A stretch of DNA of 64,000 nt from Thermococcus camini. GTDB lineage: Archaea; Methanobacteriota_B; Thermococci; Thermococcales; Thermococcaceae. The DNA lies in assembly GCF_904067545.1 (NCBI RefSeq), contig NZ_LR881183.1, positions 748,277-812,276 of the forward strand. The letters are read 5' to 3'. Made by a program: the position numbers and the translations under genes. This document shows, piece by piece, positions 26,784-35,412 of the stretch. Below the pieces are notes generated by a model. The model was not told where the DNA came from. It was given only the letters and a program-made list of their open reading frames with translations, and did not search any database. Position 1 is the first letter of the stretch; each line of letters begins with the position of its first letter.

Positions 26784-27281
26784 CTATGTCCCTTTAAGTC
26801 CCCCTCCTATTTTGACAACTGCCGGGGCTATACAGGTGCCATTCTTGTTTTTTATCTCGATATCTTTACCGAAGGTGGATTTGACCGGGGAGTTGCAGGG
26901 GAATACTTTGCCATTGTGTTCCTCAAAAAACCGGAGATATTCCTTTACCTGCGTTTCGTTTGCCGGAACCAGCTTTACACTCATGTTTTCGAGATCAAAG
27001 AAGGCCAGATAAGTCCTGTTTTTCACCTCTACTATGCCCTCCATACGGAGTACCCTGCACTTCGGGCTGAGCTTCGTGCATGTACTCCCATCAACCCAGT
27101 AAGTAAGCTGTGGCTTAAGGGAGAAGTTGCTCAGGTTTGCGTCATAGAGCATGTTCAATGCAATGTCAGGGGCGAGGGTGGGGGAGTTGGGCTTTGGACC
27201 CCGTGTCTCGTGGCCTATGATATGGAATGCAAGAAGGAGCGAGGCCACAACAGCGATTGGTACCAGGTATCTTTTTCTCAT
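26784..27281 (-). CDS. Small secreted/anchored protein, 165 aa, function unknown
   Basis: The N-terminus MRKRYLVPIAVVASLLLAFHIIG is a signal peptide or membrane anchor. The remainder is extracellular-type, with four Cys (STCTKLSPKC, PCNS, GTCIAP) that could form two disulfides and several N-glycosylation-like NxT/S sites. No family recognised. The start at 27281 is preferred over GTG 27290; TATA TTTTTAATACC lies at about 27307-27318. It precedes the broken Cys-rich gene, and the pair looks like a small surface-protein operon. Confidence 0.65.
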   Translation of the reverse strand: MRKRYLVPIAVVASLLLAFHIIGHETRGPKPNSPTLAPDIALNMLYDANLSNFSLKPQLTYWVDGSTCTKLSPKCRVLRMEGIVEVKNRTYLAFFDLENMSVKLVPANETQVKEYLRFFEEHNGKVFPCNSPVKSTFGKDIEIKNKNGTCIAPAVVKIGGGLKGT

Positions 27282-27331
27282 GGAGACCACAGTTACAACT
27301 TAGAAAAGGGTATTAAAAATGTGTCGGAAAA

Positions 27332-28057
27332 TCAGCCCTTCAAAAATGCCTCAACTAAATTCCTCGTCTCGTTGAAGGCCTCGAGCGGAACTCCCTTGGG
27401 CAGGCCGCCTATTTCCCCATTGACACCCTTCAAAACTCCCTCTCCGGCACCGAGGAACATGCCCTCGCTGACTATTCCCCTGAAGTTCGCAGGCGGAAGC
27501 AGGGCAACGGCGACGCGGTTTCCTTCCTTAACGCTCAAGTCGTTGGTAACGACTGTTATCGCCCTGTCGCCGATGTTCACGTTGGTAACCAACAAGCGGT
27601 CGGCGTTCGGGTGCTTGCCGACGCTCATCACTTCCCCGACCTTGATATCCACCGCGATGACCGGGTCGTTTATCTTGCCGAGGGCGAGACGCTTGTCGAG
27701 GCCGAGTATCGTGTTCAGGAAGAACCTGACCTTGGCCACCTGCTCCTCGACCTTTTCGCGCTCGCTCTTATCCGCCAGGCTGATGAACTTGTGGTGCCAG
27801 TCCTCGCCACCAAGGGCCTCGATTATACCGCTGGCCTTCTCCTTCAAAGCTTTCATCTGCGGGGTCTCAATCAATTCCTTCGGCTCCACGTAGCTGTACC
27901 TCATCGCCTGTATCTCCGGGATCATCTCCTTCGCCAGCTGAATCGCTCCCTTCTTGTTCCACTTCCCCTTGAATTTGGCTCCTTCTATCGTCTTCAGGAA
28001 CAGCTCCACCGCCTTCTCCGCCACCAGTAAGCGGTAATCCTTGCTCGTGTCCCACAT
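27332..28057 (-). CDS. tRNA-binding OB-fold (EMAP/Arc1p-like) protein
   Basis: 241 residues. The N-terminal 125 are helical; the C-terminal 110 form the tRNA-binding OB fold found in the MetRS C-terminus, Arc1p and EMAPII. Characteristic segments are [25 protein letters not shown] and [23 protein letters not shown]. Such proteins bind tRNA elbows and may assist MetRS. The start at 28057 follows GGAGGGTGAGAGTT. The upstream gene reads on through 191 bases of this one in another frame, an unusually large overlap. Confidence 0.88.
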   Translation of the reverse strand: MWDTSKDYRLLVAEKAVELFLKTIEGAKFKGKWNKKGAIQLAKEMIPEIQAMRYSYVEPKELIETPQMKALKEKASGIIEALGGEDWHHKFISLADKSEREKVEEQVAKVRFFLNTILGLDKRLALGKINDPVIAVDIKVGEVMSVGKHPNADRLLVTNVNIGDRAITVVTNDLSVKEGNRVAVALLPPANFRGIVSEGMFLGAGEGVLKGVNGEIGGLPKGVPLEAFNETRNLVEAFLKG

Positions 28058-29099
28058 AACTCTCACCCTCCAGTGCCTCCAAAACCCTGTTCTTAACGCT
28101 TTCGTCCCTTATTCCCTCGGCTATCGAACGGGCCTTGGCTTTGTCACCCCAGCGGGCATACGCTAGAGCCACCTCGCCGAGGAGCTCGGACGCTATCTTA
28201 TCGTCCCTGATAACCCCAGCCAGAATCAGTGGCTCCTCCAGGAAGCCTATGCGGAGGAAGCGCCTCGCTATTCCATCAAGCTCTCTGTCAGTTGGCCTGA
28301 ACTTACCCACGAAGACTATCTCAAGGGCATCGTCGAAGACCCTCCTGCCGAGCTTCGGCTGCTCGTGGAGGTAGAGCCAGTAGGCCAGCTCGAGCATGGC
28401 TATTGCTCTTCCCTCAAGCGGGAGGAAGCGCATCATTGAGATCGCCGGCTCGACCTCTCCCTTATCCAGGAGTTCCTCTACTGCCGTCTTGCCCCTCTTC
28501 AAAACGTCCCTGATGAGCTCTATCTTATCCTCGATATATTTTGCCTGGAGTTTGAAGAATATCGAGGCGTAAACGTCCCGGGCCAGTTCGTAGAACTCAA
28601 TGGCCATTTCGTTGGGTATCTCGTCGGCGCTCTTCTCAATTAACCGGGCGACCTTTATCAGCGACGATGTTGTCGCCGACGACAGCCCCCGCGAGGCCTG
28701 AAGAAGCTCCACAGCCTCCCTGAACAGCTCTAGGCCATCCTTATAGCGGTCCGAGAGGACGAGGTTCCTTGCTATCCCTGCCAGAACCTCCCCTTTAATC
28801 CGCGGGGAGTCTATGCTCCCGGCGATACCTATGGCGTTTTCAAAGTAAGCTTCGGCATCCCCGTCCCTGTCGAGCGTGTAGAGAGCCCTGCCGAGGATAG
28901 AATAAGCTAAAGCCTTCTCCGGCGTTCCGCTTATGGATTCGAGCGTCTCCAGCATGTGGCTCAGGACTTCTTCCCTTGGAAAGGCCGTCAGTACCTCTGT
29001 TAACGCAAGAAGCCGCCGTATTTCATCTCCTATTTCCAGCGCGTTTCTCAGCGCGCTTCTGTAGTCGCCTTTTGAAAGGTAAAGCTCCACGGCCTCCAC
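27867..29099 (-). CDS. Helical-repeat (TPR-like) protein with an anomalous 3' extension
   Basis: About 345 residues of paired amphipathic helices in TPR-like repeats (for example [33 protein letters not shown]), ending naturally near VLEALEGES. The frame then continues 64 codons inside the tRNA-binding gene, giving a Gly/Glu/Asp-rich low-complexity tail that looks like out-of-frame readthrough. A TGA in another frame lies exactly at the boundary (in the GGTGAG of the ribosome binding site), so a one-base indel may have removed the true stop. A GTG at 29099 after GGTGGTTCTC is the probable start. Likely a protein-interaction scaffold. Confidence 0.75.
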   Translation of the reverse strand: MEAVELYLSKGDYRSALRNALEIGDEIRRLLALTEVLTAFPREEVLSHMLETLESISGTPEKALAYSILGRALYTLDRDGDAEAYFENAIGIAGSIDSPRIKGEVLAGIARNLVLSDRYKDGLELFREAVELLQASRGLSSATTSSLIKVARLIEKSADEIPNEMAIEFYELARDVYASIFFKLQAKYIEDKIELIRDVLKRGKTAVEELLDKGEVEPAISMMRFLPLEGRAIAMLELAYWLYLHEQPKLGRRVFDDALEIVFVGKFRPTDRELDGIARRFLRIGFLEEPLILAGVIRDDKIASELLGEVALAYARWGDKAKARSIAEGIRDESVKNRVLEALEGESYVGHEQGLPLTGGGEGGGAVPEDDRRSQIQGEVEQEGSDSAGEGDDPGDTGDEVQLRGAEGID

Positions 29100-29149
29100 G
29101 AGAACCACCAACCGCTGGAAATAGGGAACGAAAGTAAAAAAGGCTATCG

Positions 29150-29476
29150 CTATCCCTTGACCTTTTTATCCCACTGTTCGAGCATCGTGTCGAGCGCTAA
29201 AAGGCTGTTGAGCCTAAGGCGAACCTTCTGGTTCTCCCAGTCTATTGATCCATTGAACTCGTTGAGGAGCTCGAAAACCTTTTTGGCCTCTTTTTCTGGA
29301 AGGTTCCTTCCGTAGAACTCCTCACCGCAGTGAGGACACTTGAAGACGAAGCCCTCGAAGGTTTGAACGAACTTTTCACGGTCTTTGAAAACCTCCCCCG
29401 CGTTCTCAAGGGTTAGCATCTGCTCGATCAGTTCACCCCAGTCGAGGGGTTTACCGCAGAGCGGGCACTTTGCCAT
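29150..29476 (-). CDS. Small zinc-ribbon protein, 108 aa
   Basis: Two CxxC pairs, CPLC (residues 4-7) and CPHC (about 47-50), form a probable zinc ribbon, followed by a helical C-terminal half (EKEAKKVFELLNEFNGS). It starts MAKCPLCGKPLDW. It lies one base from the stop codon of the DHH phosphoesterase gene upstream on the same strand, so it belongs to that operon. Function unknown; nucleic-acid or protein binding are both possible. Confidence 0.75.
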   Translation of the reverse strand: MAKCPLCGKPLDWGELIEQMLTLENAGEVFKDREKFVQTFEGFVFKCPHCGEEFYGRNLPEKEAKKVFELLNEFNGSIDWENQKVRLRLNSLLALDTMLEQWDKKVKG

Positions 29477-29477
29477 A

Positions 29478-30461
29478 TCAATCAGCCTCCCTCAAAAACC
29501 TCTCAATCTCCTTCAGGATGAGCTTTATAGCCTCGTCAAGGTTCTTTTTCCCGTTCGCCCCGGCGGCGCCGGCATGGCCTCCGCCCGAGCCGTCTATAAC
29601 CGGCCCGACCTTCTCCATGATTTTGCCGAGGTGGAGGCCTTTCTTGACGAGGTTCTCCTTGGCCCTCGCGGAAATCCGAACCCCTTTCTTCTCACTTCCC
29701 ACAACCGCTATGTCTGCACCGAGGTTTAGAAACGTTTTGCATGCCAAGGACTCGTAGGCAGAAACCTTTGAGACCGCTATGAGGTACTTCCTGAACTTTT
29801 TGAGTTCAAGCCTCTGGCAGGCCTTGAGGATGGCCATTCTCTTCGCCTGATCGATGTTCTCGCCGCTGACTGGAGAGACAAGCTGGAAAATCTCGCCCAT
29901 CGGGATTGGAAAGTGCTCCAGCATCTCGCTTACCGCCTTGAAAGTCTTCACGTTCGCGAAGCGGAAGTTTGCCGTGTCGGTGACTATTCCGGCGAGGAGT
30001 GCTCTAACGGCGGTCTCATCGTAGAAGCCAAAATATTTGAACAGCTCCCAGACTATCTCTGCCGTGGATGTGCGTGAGGAGTCAACGACGGATATATCCG
30101 CCTTGATCGGCTTCTCCTTCTCAGCATGGTGATCGATGACGATAACGGTCTTACCGCGCGGAATCTCGATGGGTTCTAGCTGTTCCAGCGAGGAGGTGTC
30201 GAAGATTATGACAACGTCTTCCTTAACAAGGGGGTCCTTCTCTAGCGGAACGGGTGAGAGCGTTAACAGTCTCTTCGCGTAGGAGGAGACGCTCTGGGCG
30301 ACGCCTATTCTCACGCTTTTAACGCCCAGGGATTTGAGGTAGATGGCAAAGGCTATCGCCGAACCAAGGGAATCAGGGTCGGCGTTGTGGTGGCAGAGGA
30401 GGAGGAAGGACTTGCCCTTTGACCCCTGAAGGAAGCGCTTAAGCTTGAGTTTTCCCTTCAT
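29478..30461 (-). CDS. DHH-family phosphoesterase (NrnA/RecJ-like)
   Basis: 327 residues. DHH motifs in order: CHHNADPDSLGS, FDTSSLEQL, VIDHHAEK, then the DHHA1 domain with DGSGGGHAGAAGA. This two-domain architecture is that of NrnA-type oligonucleotidases and archaeal RecJ-like exonucleases. It probably hydrolyses short RNA or DNA oligonucleotides with Mn2+. The start at 30461 follows GGGAGAT. It overlaps the end of the DUF3194 gene by 23 bases. Confidence 0.88.
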   Translation of the reverse strand: MKGKLKLKRFLQGSKGKSFLLLCHHNADPDSLGSAIAFAIYLKSLGVKSVRIGVAQSVSSYAKRLLTLSPVPLEKDPLVKEDVVIIFDTSSLEQLEPIEIPRGKTVIVIDHHAEKEKPIKADISVVDSSRTSTAEIVWELFKYFGFYDETAVRALLAGIVTDTANFRFANVKTFKAVSEMLEHFPIPMGEIFQLVSPVSGENIDQAKRMAILKACQRLELKKFRKYLIAVSKVSAYESLACKTFLNLGADIAVVGSEKKGVRISARAKENLVKKGLHLGKIMEKVGPVIDGSGGGHAGAAGANGKKNLDEAIKLILKEIERFLREAD

Positions 30462-30771
30462 CCGCAATCTCCCTCAGCTTTCTCTCGACGACCGCGTAAG
30501 CCTTCTCAACGGCTTCGTCTATTAGCCCCTCAACGTCCACCTTCACGAAAATGGGAACCTCAAGGTAGACCTCAACCTCAAGGTCGAGGGTTTCCTCTCT
30601 GTTTATCCTCATCGTGACCTCTATATCCTTGACATCACTTCTGTTGAGGACGTCGAAGACGTGCTTGATTATCGTCTCCTGAGCGAGCTCGCCGACCTCT
30701 ATGAGCTGCCCCTCGCTCAGCTCCGGCAGACCGATGTTGATGACCCTCCTTCCGCTGGCTCCCTCGTCCAT
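30439..30771 (-). CDS. DUF3194-family protein, 110 aa
   Basis: Alpha/beta protein with an acidic first half (LPELSEGQLIEVGELAQETIIKHVF) and beta strands (IEVTMRINREETLDLEVEVYLEVP). This matches DUF3194, a small archaeal family commonly placed beside prefoldin beta. Function unknown. The start at 30771 (ATG) is preferred over GTG 30774. It lies 29 bases downstream of the prefoldin gene on the same strand, in an operon with the DHH and zinc-ribbon genes. Confidence 0.75.
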   Translation of the reverse strand: MDEGASGRRVINIGLPELSEGQLIEVGELAQETIIKHVFDVLNRSDVKDIEVTMRINREETLDLEVEVYLEVPIFVKVDVEGLIDEAVEKAYAVVERKLREIADEGKTQA

Positions 30772-30800
30772 CACTATCCCCCCAAATGAAAGAGAAGAGG

Positions 30801-31151
30801 TCAGCCCGCAGTGGGGCGAAGTGAGCTCTGTATCTTTGCCGTCAGCTCCTTGAGCTTCTCGTTGAGCTTCTTTTCCTGCCTCTCAAGGGCACTGAGGCGA
30901 ACCTCAAGGGTCTCGACCTTTTCTTTCAGCTCTTCCAGGGCCTTGGCCTTCTCCGTCTTGACGATGAGAGTCCCAACGGTCTTGTAGATAACCGTTCCAT
31001 CCTCGACCTTCTCGATCTCCTCCAAGGCCTTCTTTGCCTCGGTGAGCTCAAGCTGAACCTTCTGCTTCTGCTGAATGACGAGCTGGAGCTGCTGCTGGTA
31101 GCTCTCGAGCTGACCGAGCATGGCCTGAACCTGGGGCGGAATGTTCTGCAT
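30801..31151 (-). CDS. pfdB: Prefoldin beta subunit
   Basis: 116 residues with two long coiled-coil helices (about 8-45 and 75-112) joined by a short beta hairpin (DGTVIYKTVGTLIVKTEK), the prefoldin beta plan. With the alpha subunit it forms a hexameric jellyfish-shaped chaperone that passes unfolded proteins to the thermosome. The start at 31151 (MQNIPPQVQAM) follows GGAGGTG. Confidence 0.95.
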   Translation of the reverse strand: MQNIPPQVQAMLGQLESYQQQLQLVIQQKQKVQLELTEAKKALEEIEKVEDGTVIYKTVGTLIVKTEKAKALEELKEKVETLEVRLSALERQEKKLNEKLKELTAKIQSSLRPTAG

Positions 31152-31260
31152 GACACACACCTCCGTAATCGTAATGCCGGGTTAGAGTAAGGGGCGGGCT
31201 TTAAATAGTTTAGGGAACAAATTAAAAGAGAAAACAACAGAACCACGGAGGGAAGTAGGG

Positions 31261-32361
31261 CTATGTAAAGTTCCATACCCAATCAATGGTTACTGAGCCG
31301 GTCCAATGGTCATCAAACCAGCTCCTGCGATTGTATGTCCATTCAACAGACGCGGTTAGTTTTTGGTGAACAGTTGTTGAAGAAATAGGAACATGGGTTA
31401 TAAACTGGTATCCCGGCTCCAGCTTGACCCAGCTGTCGGCATAGCTCTCAGCTTCATTCCTGTTGAATGTGTATGTCCACCTTACCCAGTCCTCGTTGGT
31501 ATCAACTTGAATTTTGAAAAGCTTAATTACCTGCTGTATTCTAATGGAAGCCCCTCCCGTGCCGAGGGTATATGAGATGGTGGACTGAGCCTTAGAGTTG
31601 TATTCGTTAACATCGTGGCTGGGACCAAAGTCAGCTAGGTTGAAAATGTTGTTGCCATCAGGCTTCACATTAGCGGTAATTTTAACAGTGTCAATCTGCC
31701 ATTTTCCAGTTCCGCTGTCGCCGTAGAGGTAATGACCCGACCAGACATAGGTTATCATATCAACAACTCTATAGTCCTTTTTTGAGTCTGTGTCGGCAAG
31801 CCTGTACACTTCCCAGACGAGTTTGAGCTTACCGTGAGGCTTCCAGTCGTCATTAGAACTCCACTCGATCGTGCTCTCAATATGAGCGCTAACTGTGGCT
31901 ACGGATTCTGGAGTATAAGTCCCTCCGGACTTTCCATTAATAACCGTACGCCACGAGAAATTAGAGGGTTCAACCTTCAGAGTTATGTCCTTGTCCCAGT
32001 CTATTTTTGAAAACTCTTTTCTGGCTTCAGAGAGAAACCTAGTAGGATCCTTGACATTAGTACCGGCGTATACGAAGAACTTTCCATCAGGAAGAATTCT
32101 CACTGCATACATAGTGTTTCCTTGGAACAAGGGAGCGTAAGGAAGAACTCCCATATTGACGAGAGACTTCAAAGTATGAGTGTCAACTAGCACAAAGCTT
32201 CCGCGGTTCAACGTTGAAACAACTTCGTGAATCCCCTGCTTAGGTAGGATATCCACAGAACTACTGGCTCTAGTTGAGGTATCTGCTTGAGGATGCGCTG
32301 AAGCAAAAAACAAGCTTCCAACTAAGATACCCAGTACAAACCATACTATTTTTTGTCTCAT
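31261..32361 (-). CDS. AT-rich secreted protein of unknown function, 366 aa
   Basis: The N-terminus MRQKIVWFVLGILVGSLFFASA is a signal peptide. The mature part is beta-rich with many Trp, Thr and Ser residues and no Cys, ending TIDWVWNFT, and has no recognised domain. GGAGGGGATTAG precedes the ATG; an AT-rich promoter (CATTTAAATACT) is at about 32407-32418. Base composition and codon use (AGA, ATA, TCA, TTG) look more AT-rich than the flanking informational genes. That suggests acquisition between pcc1 and pfdB. Probably a cell-surface or exported protein. Confidence 0.75.
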   Translation of the reverse strand: MRQKIVWFVLGILVGSLFFASAHPQADTSTRASSSVDILPKQGIHEVVSTLNRGSFVLVDTHTLKSLVNMGVLPYAPLFQGNTMYAVRILPDGKFFVYAGTNVKDPTRFLSEARKEFSKIDWDKDITLKVEPSNFSWRTVINGKSGGTYTPESVATVSAHIESTIEWSSNDDWKPHGKLKLVWEVYRLADTDSKKDYRVVDMITYVWSGHYLYGDSGTGKWQIDTVKITANVKPDGNNIFNLADFGPSHDVNEYNSKAQSTISYTLGTGGASIRIQQVIKLFKIQVDTNEDWVRWTYTFNRNEAESYADSWVKLEPGYQFITHVPISSTTVHQKLTASVEWTYNRRSWFDDHWTGSVTIDWVWNFT

Positions 32362-32441
32362 CTAATCCCCTCCAGCAGGCCATCAACCAAAATAATATTG
32401 ATAATAGTATTTAAATGTTCCAGGATATGTAGCGAAGATTC

Positions 32442-32666
32442 TTAAACCTCAAGCGAGTCCATAGCGACCTTAATCCATCTCAGATAGGAGTTCAGCGTAC
32501 CTCTCAGAGCGGAGTTGTCCCGGGCGAGAAAGCGGATTATTATTCTGTCCCCCTCGCGGAGAAACTCTATCTTACTCCTTCGATAGGGCACGCTCTCGTG
32601 CTCGTAGAGGACGCTTTCATAAACTATTCTCGCAGTCTCCTCGTCGGGAAAGGAGAGCTCGATCAT
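32442..32666 (-). CDS. pcc1: KEOPS complex subunit Pcc1
   Basis: About 74 residues (MIELSFPDEETARIVYESVLYEH ... ALRGTLNSYLRWIKVAMDSLEV), matching the Pcc1 fold and its conserved ALRGTxNSYLRW block. Pcc1 is the dimerising subunit of KEOPS, which makes t6A37 in tRNA with Kae1, Bud32 and Cgi121. The ATG at 32666 overlaps the stop of the Brix gene (ATGA). An upstream in-frame ATG at 32717 would add 17 residues; homologues have a few more N-terminal residues than my choice, so the start is not certain. Confidence 0.88.
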   Translation of the reverse strand: MIELSFPDEETARIVYESVLYEHESVPYRRSKIEFLREGDRIIIRFLARDNSALRGTLNSYLRWIKVAMDSLEV

Positions 32667-33301
32667 TCCTTCGATTGACCAGGTTTTTTCTTTAGAAGAG
32701 CCTCTTTGTAGTCCCATCTCCGCCCGTCCTCCATTATCCAGATCTTGACGCTTATGAGCGGGCCAACGGCCTTCTCCTTATTAACGTCCAGGCGATAGAA
32801 GTTCACCGCCATTCCGCGCGGATGCCTCTCGATGACGCTCAGAACGTCGGTGTTGTACCTGTCGGCTATTCCGAGGAGCGAGCGCTCCTTTCTCGGCACG
32901 AACTTCCCGCCGGTAAGCTCGGCAAAGACCTGGGCGAAGGCAACGTGGTCGAGGCCGACGCGCTTTGCTGTGGTCACAACAAGCGGCATCTCCTCGCGTA
33001 TGGGCCTTATATCCCTGAAACCAATCTCACGCTGGAGCTTTATGCCGTGGAGGTACAGGTAGCCGAGATAGCCCCAGTCCTCGGGGTCAACCCTGATAAA
33101 GGTCATCTTAAGCGGGTTGCCCTTCCAGACGTTGACTATCAGAAGCCTCTCGTAATTCCTGTCGTATGCTTCCATGAGTAAATCCTGTATCGTCTTCTTT
33201 CCCCGGGTCAGGTAAAGCGAGTTGGGGAAGACCCTCTCCAGGTCGTGGCCGAAGCTCCTCGTCCTCCTCGTGGGTCTGTGGGAAGTCGTTATCAGCATCA
33301 T
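32663..33301 (-). CDS. Brix-domain ribosome biogenesis protein (Imp4-like)
   Basis: 212 residues starting MMLITTSHRPTRRTRSFGHDL, with LTRGKKTIQDLLMEA, the highly conserved YGYLYLHGIKLQRE-type centre, and KIWIMEDGRRWDYKEAL at the end. This is the archaeal Brix protein, related to Imp4/Rpf1/Brx1, which binds pre-rRNA in ribosome assembly. The start at 33301 follows GAGGGCC. It is in the same-strand series L37Ae - rpoP - Brix - pcc1. Confidence 0.92.
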   Translation of the reverse strand: MMLITTSHRPTRRTRSFGHDLERVFPNSLYLTRGKKTIQDLLMEAYDRNYERLLIVNVWKGNPLKMTFIRVDPEDWGYLGYLYLHGIKLQREIGFRDIRPIREEMPLVVTTAKRVGLDHVAFAQVFAELTGGKFVPRKERSLLGIADRYNTDVLSVIERHPRGMAVNFYRLDVNKEKAVGPLISVKIWIMEDGRRWDYKEALLKKKPGQSKE

Positions 33302-33353
33302 GGCCCTCACTCAAAATTCGTTTAATCGATAAAAGGCTTTCGAAACGAAAGAA

Positions 33354-33503
33354 TCAGATTGCCTTTACGCGCCTGGCCACCCTGGGCCTGGGCTTGTAGA
33401 GTATCTTGCTGCCGCAGTAGGGGCAGCGGACTTCCCTGGTGTTTTCGAGGTCGAGCTCGACCTCCCTTCCACACTTTGCACAGCGGTAAACGGCCATCAC
33501 CAT
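33354..33503 (-). CDS. rpoP: RNA polymerase subunit P (Rpb12/RPC10-like), 49 aa
   Basis: A short gene found by translating the minus strand: it begins MVMAVYRCAKCGREVEL, has CAKC (Cys8, 11) and CPYC (Cys27, 30) as a zinc ribbon, and ends KPRPRVARRVKAI. Length and residues match archaeal RpoP almost throughout. It is a core subunit of RNA polymerase. The ATG at 33503 follows GGTGATAACC; an ATG at 33497 is also possible. Confidence 0.95.
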   Translation of the reverse strand: MVMAVYRCAKCGREVELDLENTREVRCPYCGSKILYKPRPRVARRVKAI

Positions 33504-33536
33504 GGTTATCACCCTAAACTAAGCAAAGGAAAGGGA

Positions 33537-33797
33537 TCAGGCCTTGGAGGCCGTGACACGCTTGGCGACCTTTCCGGCAGGAGTGGTCGGCAGGTAGGCA
33601 CCGCCGGCGAAGGTGGCGCCGCACTTCTGGCACTGCCATATGCCCGTGCTTATCCTCCTGACGGCCTTCCTTCCGCAGACCGGGCAGACGTGCTTCTGCT
33701 TCATCTTGGCCTCAACAGCTGCGACCCTTCTCCTGATCTTAAGACCGTACCTCGGACCGTATCTTCCGGCTGAACCAACCTTAGTAGTCCTTCCCAT
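33537..33797 (-). CDS. rpl37ae: Large-subunit ribosomal protein L37Ae (eL43)
   Basis: 86 residues: [18 protein letters not shown], a basic helix, a zinc ribbon with Cys38, 41, 56 and 59 (CPVC, CQKC), and [12 protein letters not shown] near the end, all standard for eL43. The start at 33797 follows GGGGTGATGCTC. A TATA box (GGTTTATAAAACG) is at about 33855-33867. This is the first gene of the informational group running leftward. Confidence 0.96.
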   Translation of the reverse strand: MGRTTKVGSAGRYGPRYGLKIRRRVAAVEAKMKQKHVCPVCGRKAVRRISTGIWQCQKCGATFAGGAYLPTTPAGKVAKRVTASKA

Positions 33798-33872
33798 GAG
33801 CATCACCCCTAACTATCAACCGATTTTCACGACTGGAGAGTGTTTCCGGGGACGTTTTATAAACCTTTGCCT

Positions 33873-34956
33873 GGAAACTTTGGGGAGCAAAGTCCCATCA
33901 AAGTTCGCGGTTCCCTCAAACCCGCCGGTTGATGGAAGATTCCCTTATAAAATTTATCCGAGCGCTGAAACTTTGTCGGGCAAAGTTTCATCAAAGTGTG
34001 TGATTGAAGCTTTTGGGAAAAGCTCCACCAAAGAAACTTTTCTTGCGAAAAGTTTCATCAAAGTTTGTGATTCCTCTTCCAAAAGGTGCAGTTGAAAAGG
34101 GTTTGCACTATCAAACTGCCATTTTAAGCTGGAATTCACATTTCACAAGCCTCAAAACAGGGGTTTAAACCATCAAAGCGCTCCAACGGAGCGCGGAAGA
34201 AGCAAACCCACTTAAACAAGGCAATTTCAAAAAGGAATTCTTCACCAAAAACCACACTCAATGAGGCAAACCACCTCAAAAAAGCGCCTCAAAAACGAAT
34301 CGCCAACCTTGATCAAACTCTGCGGGACTGTCGTCCCTTGCGTCGAGCAAAGCTCGACATCGCGCAGGCGAACAAGCTTTAGGAAAGCTTGACCAAAGAA
34401 CGCCCTTTCCCATTCAAAGGAGCAAAAATAGGTTGTGCGCTGATGGATTGGGCAATTCTGAGGCGAGTTTGACATTAAGTAGGAGCTTTTGAATAGTTTC
34501 AGTCCATTTTTGGCGTCCTTTGGACGCCGTTTGAAGAGTGAAACACTCATGGGGGAGCAAATTGGAACGAAACTCCTTTCAAAAATTGCCAATTTTAGAA
34601 CGGGCACTTCATTTTCCGCCAGCGCTGAAGCTTTTGGGAAAAGCTTCACCAAAAGTTTGTGGCTCCACTAAACTTGAACGTGCTTAAGTGTGATTATTCT
34701 AAGTGAAGAGCTTTCAACGCGGAATCCATTCGCTTTACAAGTTAAAAGGGAGTTCTCCCCCATTGACGCCCTCCGGGCGTCGGTTTAAAAACGAACTCCT
34801 CTAAAAAGAGCGTGCCTTAACGAATTCCAACATTCTAAGGCTTAAACTCACACGATAATCACACTTTAGAAACAAGCCCTGAGGAGGAGCCACAAACCTT
34901 GATCAAACTTCGCGCAGGCGAAGTTTGTAAGGGGGGCATTTGAGCTGTCGCCCCCC
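33873..34956. repeat. Gene-free tract with at least twelve short hairpins, several of one family
   Basis: Between L37Ae and 35064 no credible gene is seen. Family-A hairpins have 8-10 bp stems followed by AYCAAAG: 33873-33896, 33966-33990, 34006-34026, 34033-34056, 34373-34391 and 34626-34648. Their stems differ by paired changes (GAAACTTT/AAAGTTTC versus GAAGCTTT/AAAGCTTC). Other stems: 34178-34194, 34324-34337, 34342-34358, 34512-34528, 34536-34548, 34765-34781, 34904-34927 (10 bp) and a GGGGGG/CCCCCC pair at 34931/34951. The short frames inside it lack ribosome sites and family resemblance. Confidence 0.75.
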
Positions 34957-35063
34957 TGGGGGTCCCGACGTCATCGCAACCCCATACTCGTCGGGCAGAT
35001 TTATATTGGTACAAAAAGATAAAAGCCTTCTGGGATTAGCATCATCTATGGGAGGCAAACGGT

Positions 35064-35381
35064 ATGGAAAGGGTATGGGGTTCGGTGTTTCCGCTCGTTT
35101 ACACAATCGTCTTCGCTCTAACAATGAAGCAGTACAGCCTACAGTTCACTCCCCTTATTTCATGGGTTTTTGTCGGCGGGGTGGTTCTCTCTTCTTCGGC
35201 TGGCATTTACCTTGACGGCAGAATGCCTCTAAGAAGTGTCTTCATCTTCGGACTTTTCACGCTAATATGGCTTCTCATTGGAATAAGACACAGTCCACCG
35301 GGCAACTGGTATGTTCTGGGTGGTATATCCGGCTACTTTCTGCTCGCGATTCTCATGCAGAGGACGAGCAAACCCTTATAA
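35064..35381 (+). CDS. Small membrane protein, 105 aa, function unknown
   Basis: Four likely membrane helices (about residues 6-24, 29-47, 55-73 and 80-98) with short loops. No family recognised. GGGAGG precedes the ATG, and TATA GATTTATATTGG lies at about 34997-35008, directly after the hairpin tract. The next gene begins 32 bases downstream but has its own TATA-like CCTTATAAC inside the end of this gene. Confidence 0.65.
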   Translation: MERVWGSVFPLVYTIVFALTMKQYSLQFTPLISWVFVGGVVLSSSAGIYLDGRMPLRSVFIFGLFTLIWLLIGIRHSPPGNWYVLGGISGYFLLAILMQRTSKPL

Positions 35382-35412
35382 CTTCGCCCCCAACTCCAAT
35401 TAGGTGCAGGAC

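Noticed and set aside
26721-27893. Plus-strand open frame of 390 codons
   Set aside because: It crosses three minus-strand genes with good ribosome sites, and no known domain appears in its translation.
34242-34652. Minus-strand frame of 136 codons in the hairpin tract
   Set aside because: No ribosome site, no family resemblance, and it is built from repeated hairpin sequence.
33873-34956. Replication origin
   Set aside because: No Orc1/Cdc6 gene or origin-recognition-box consensus was seen next to the hairpin tract.
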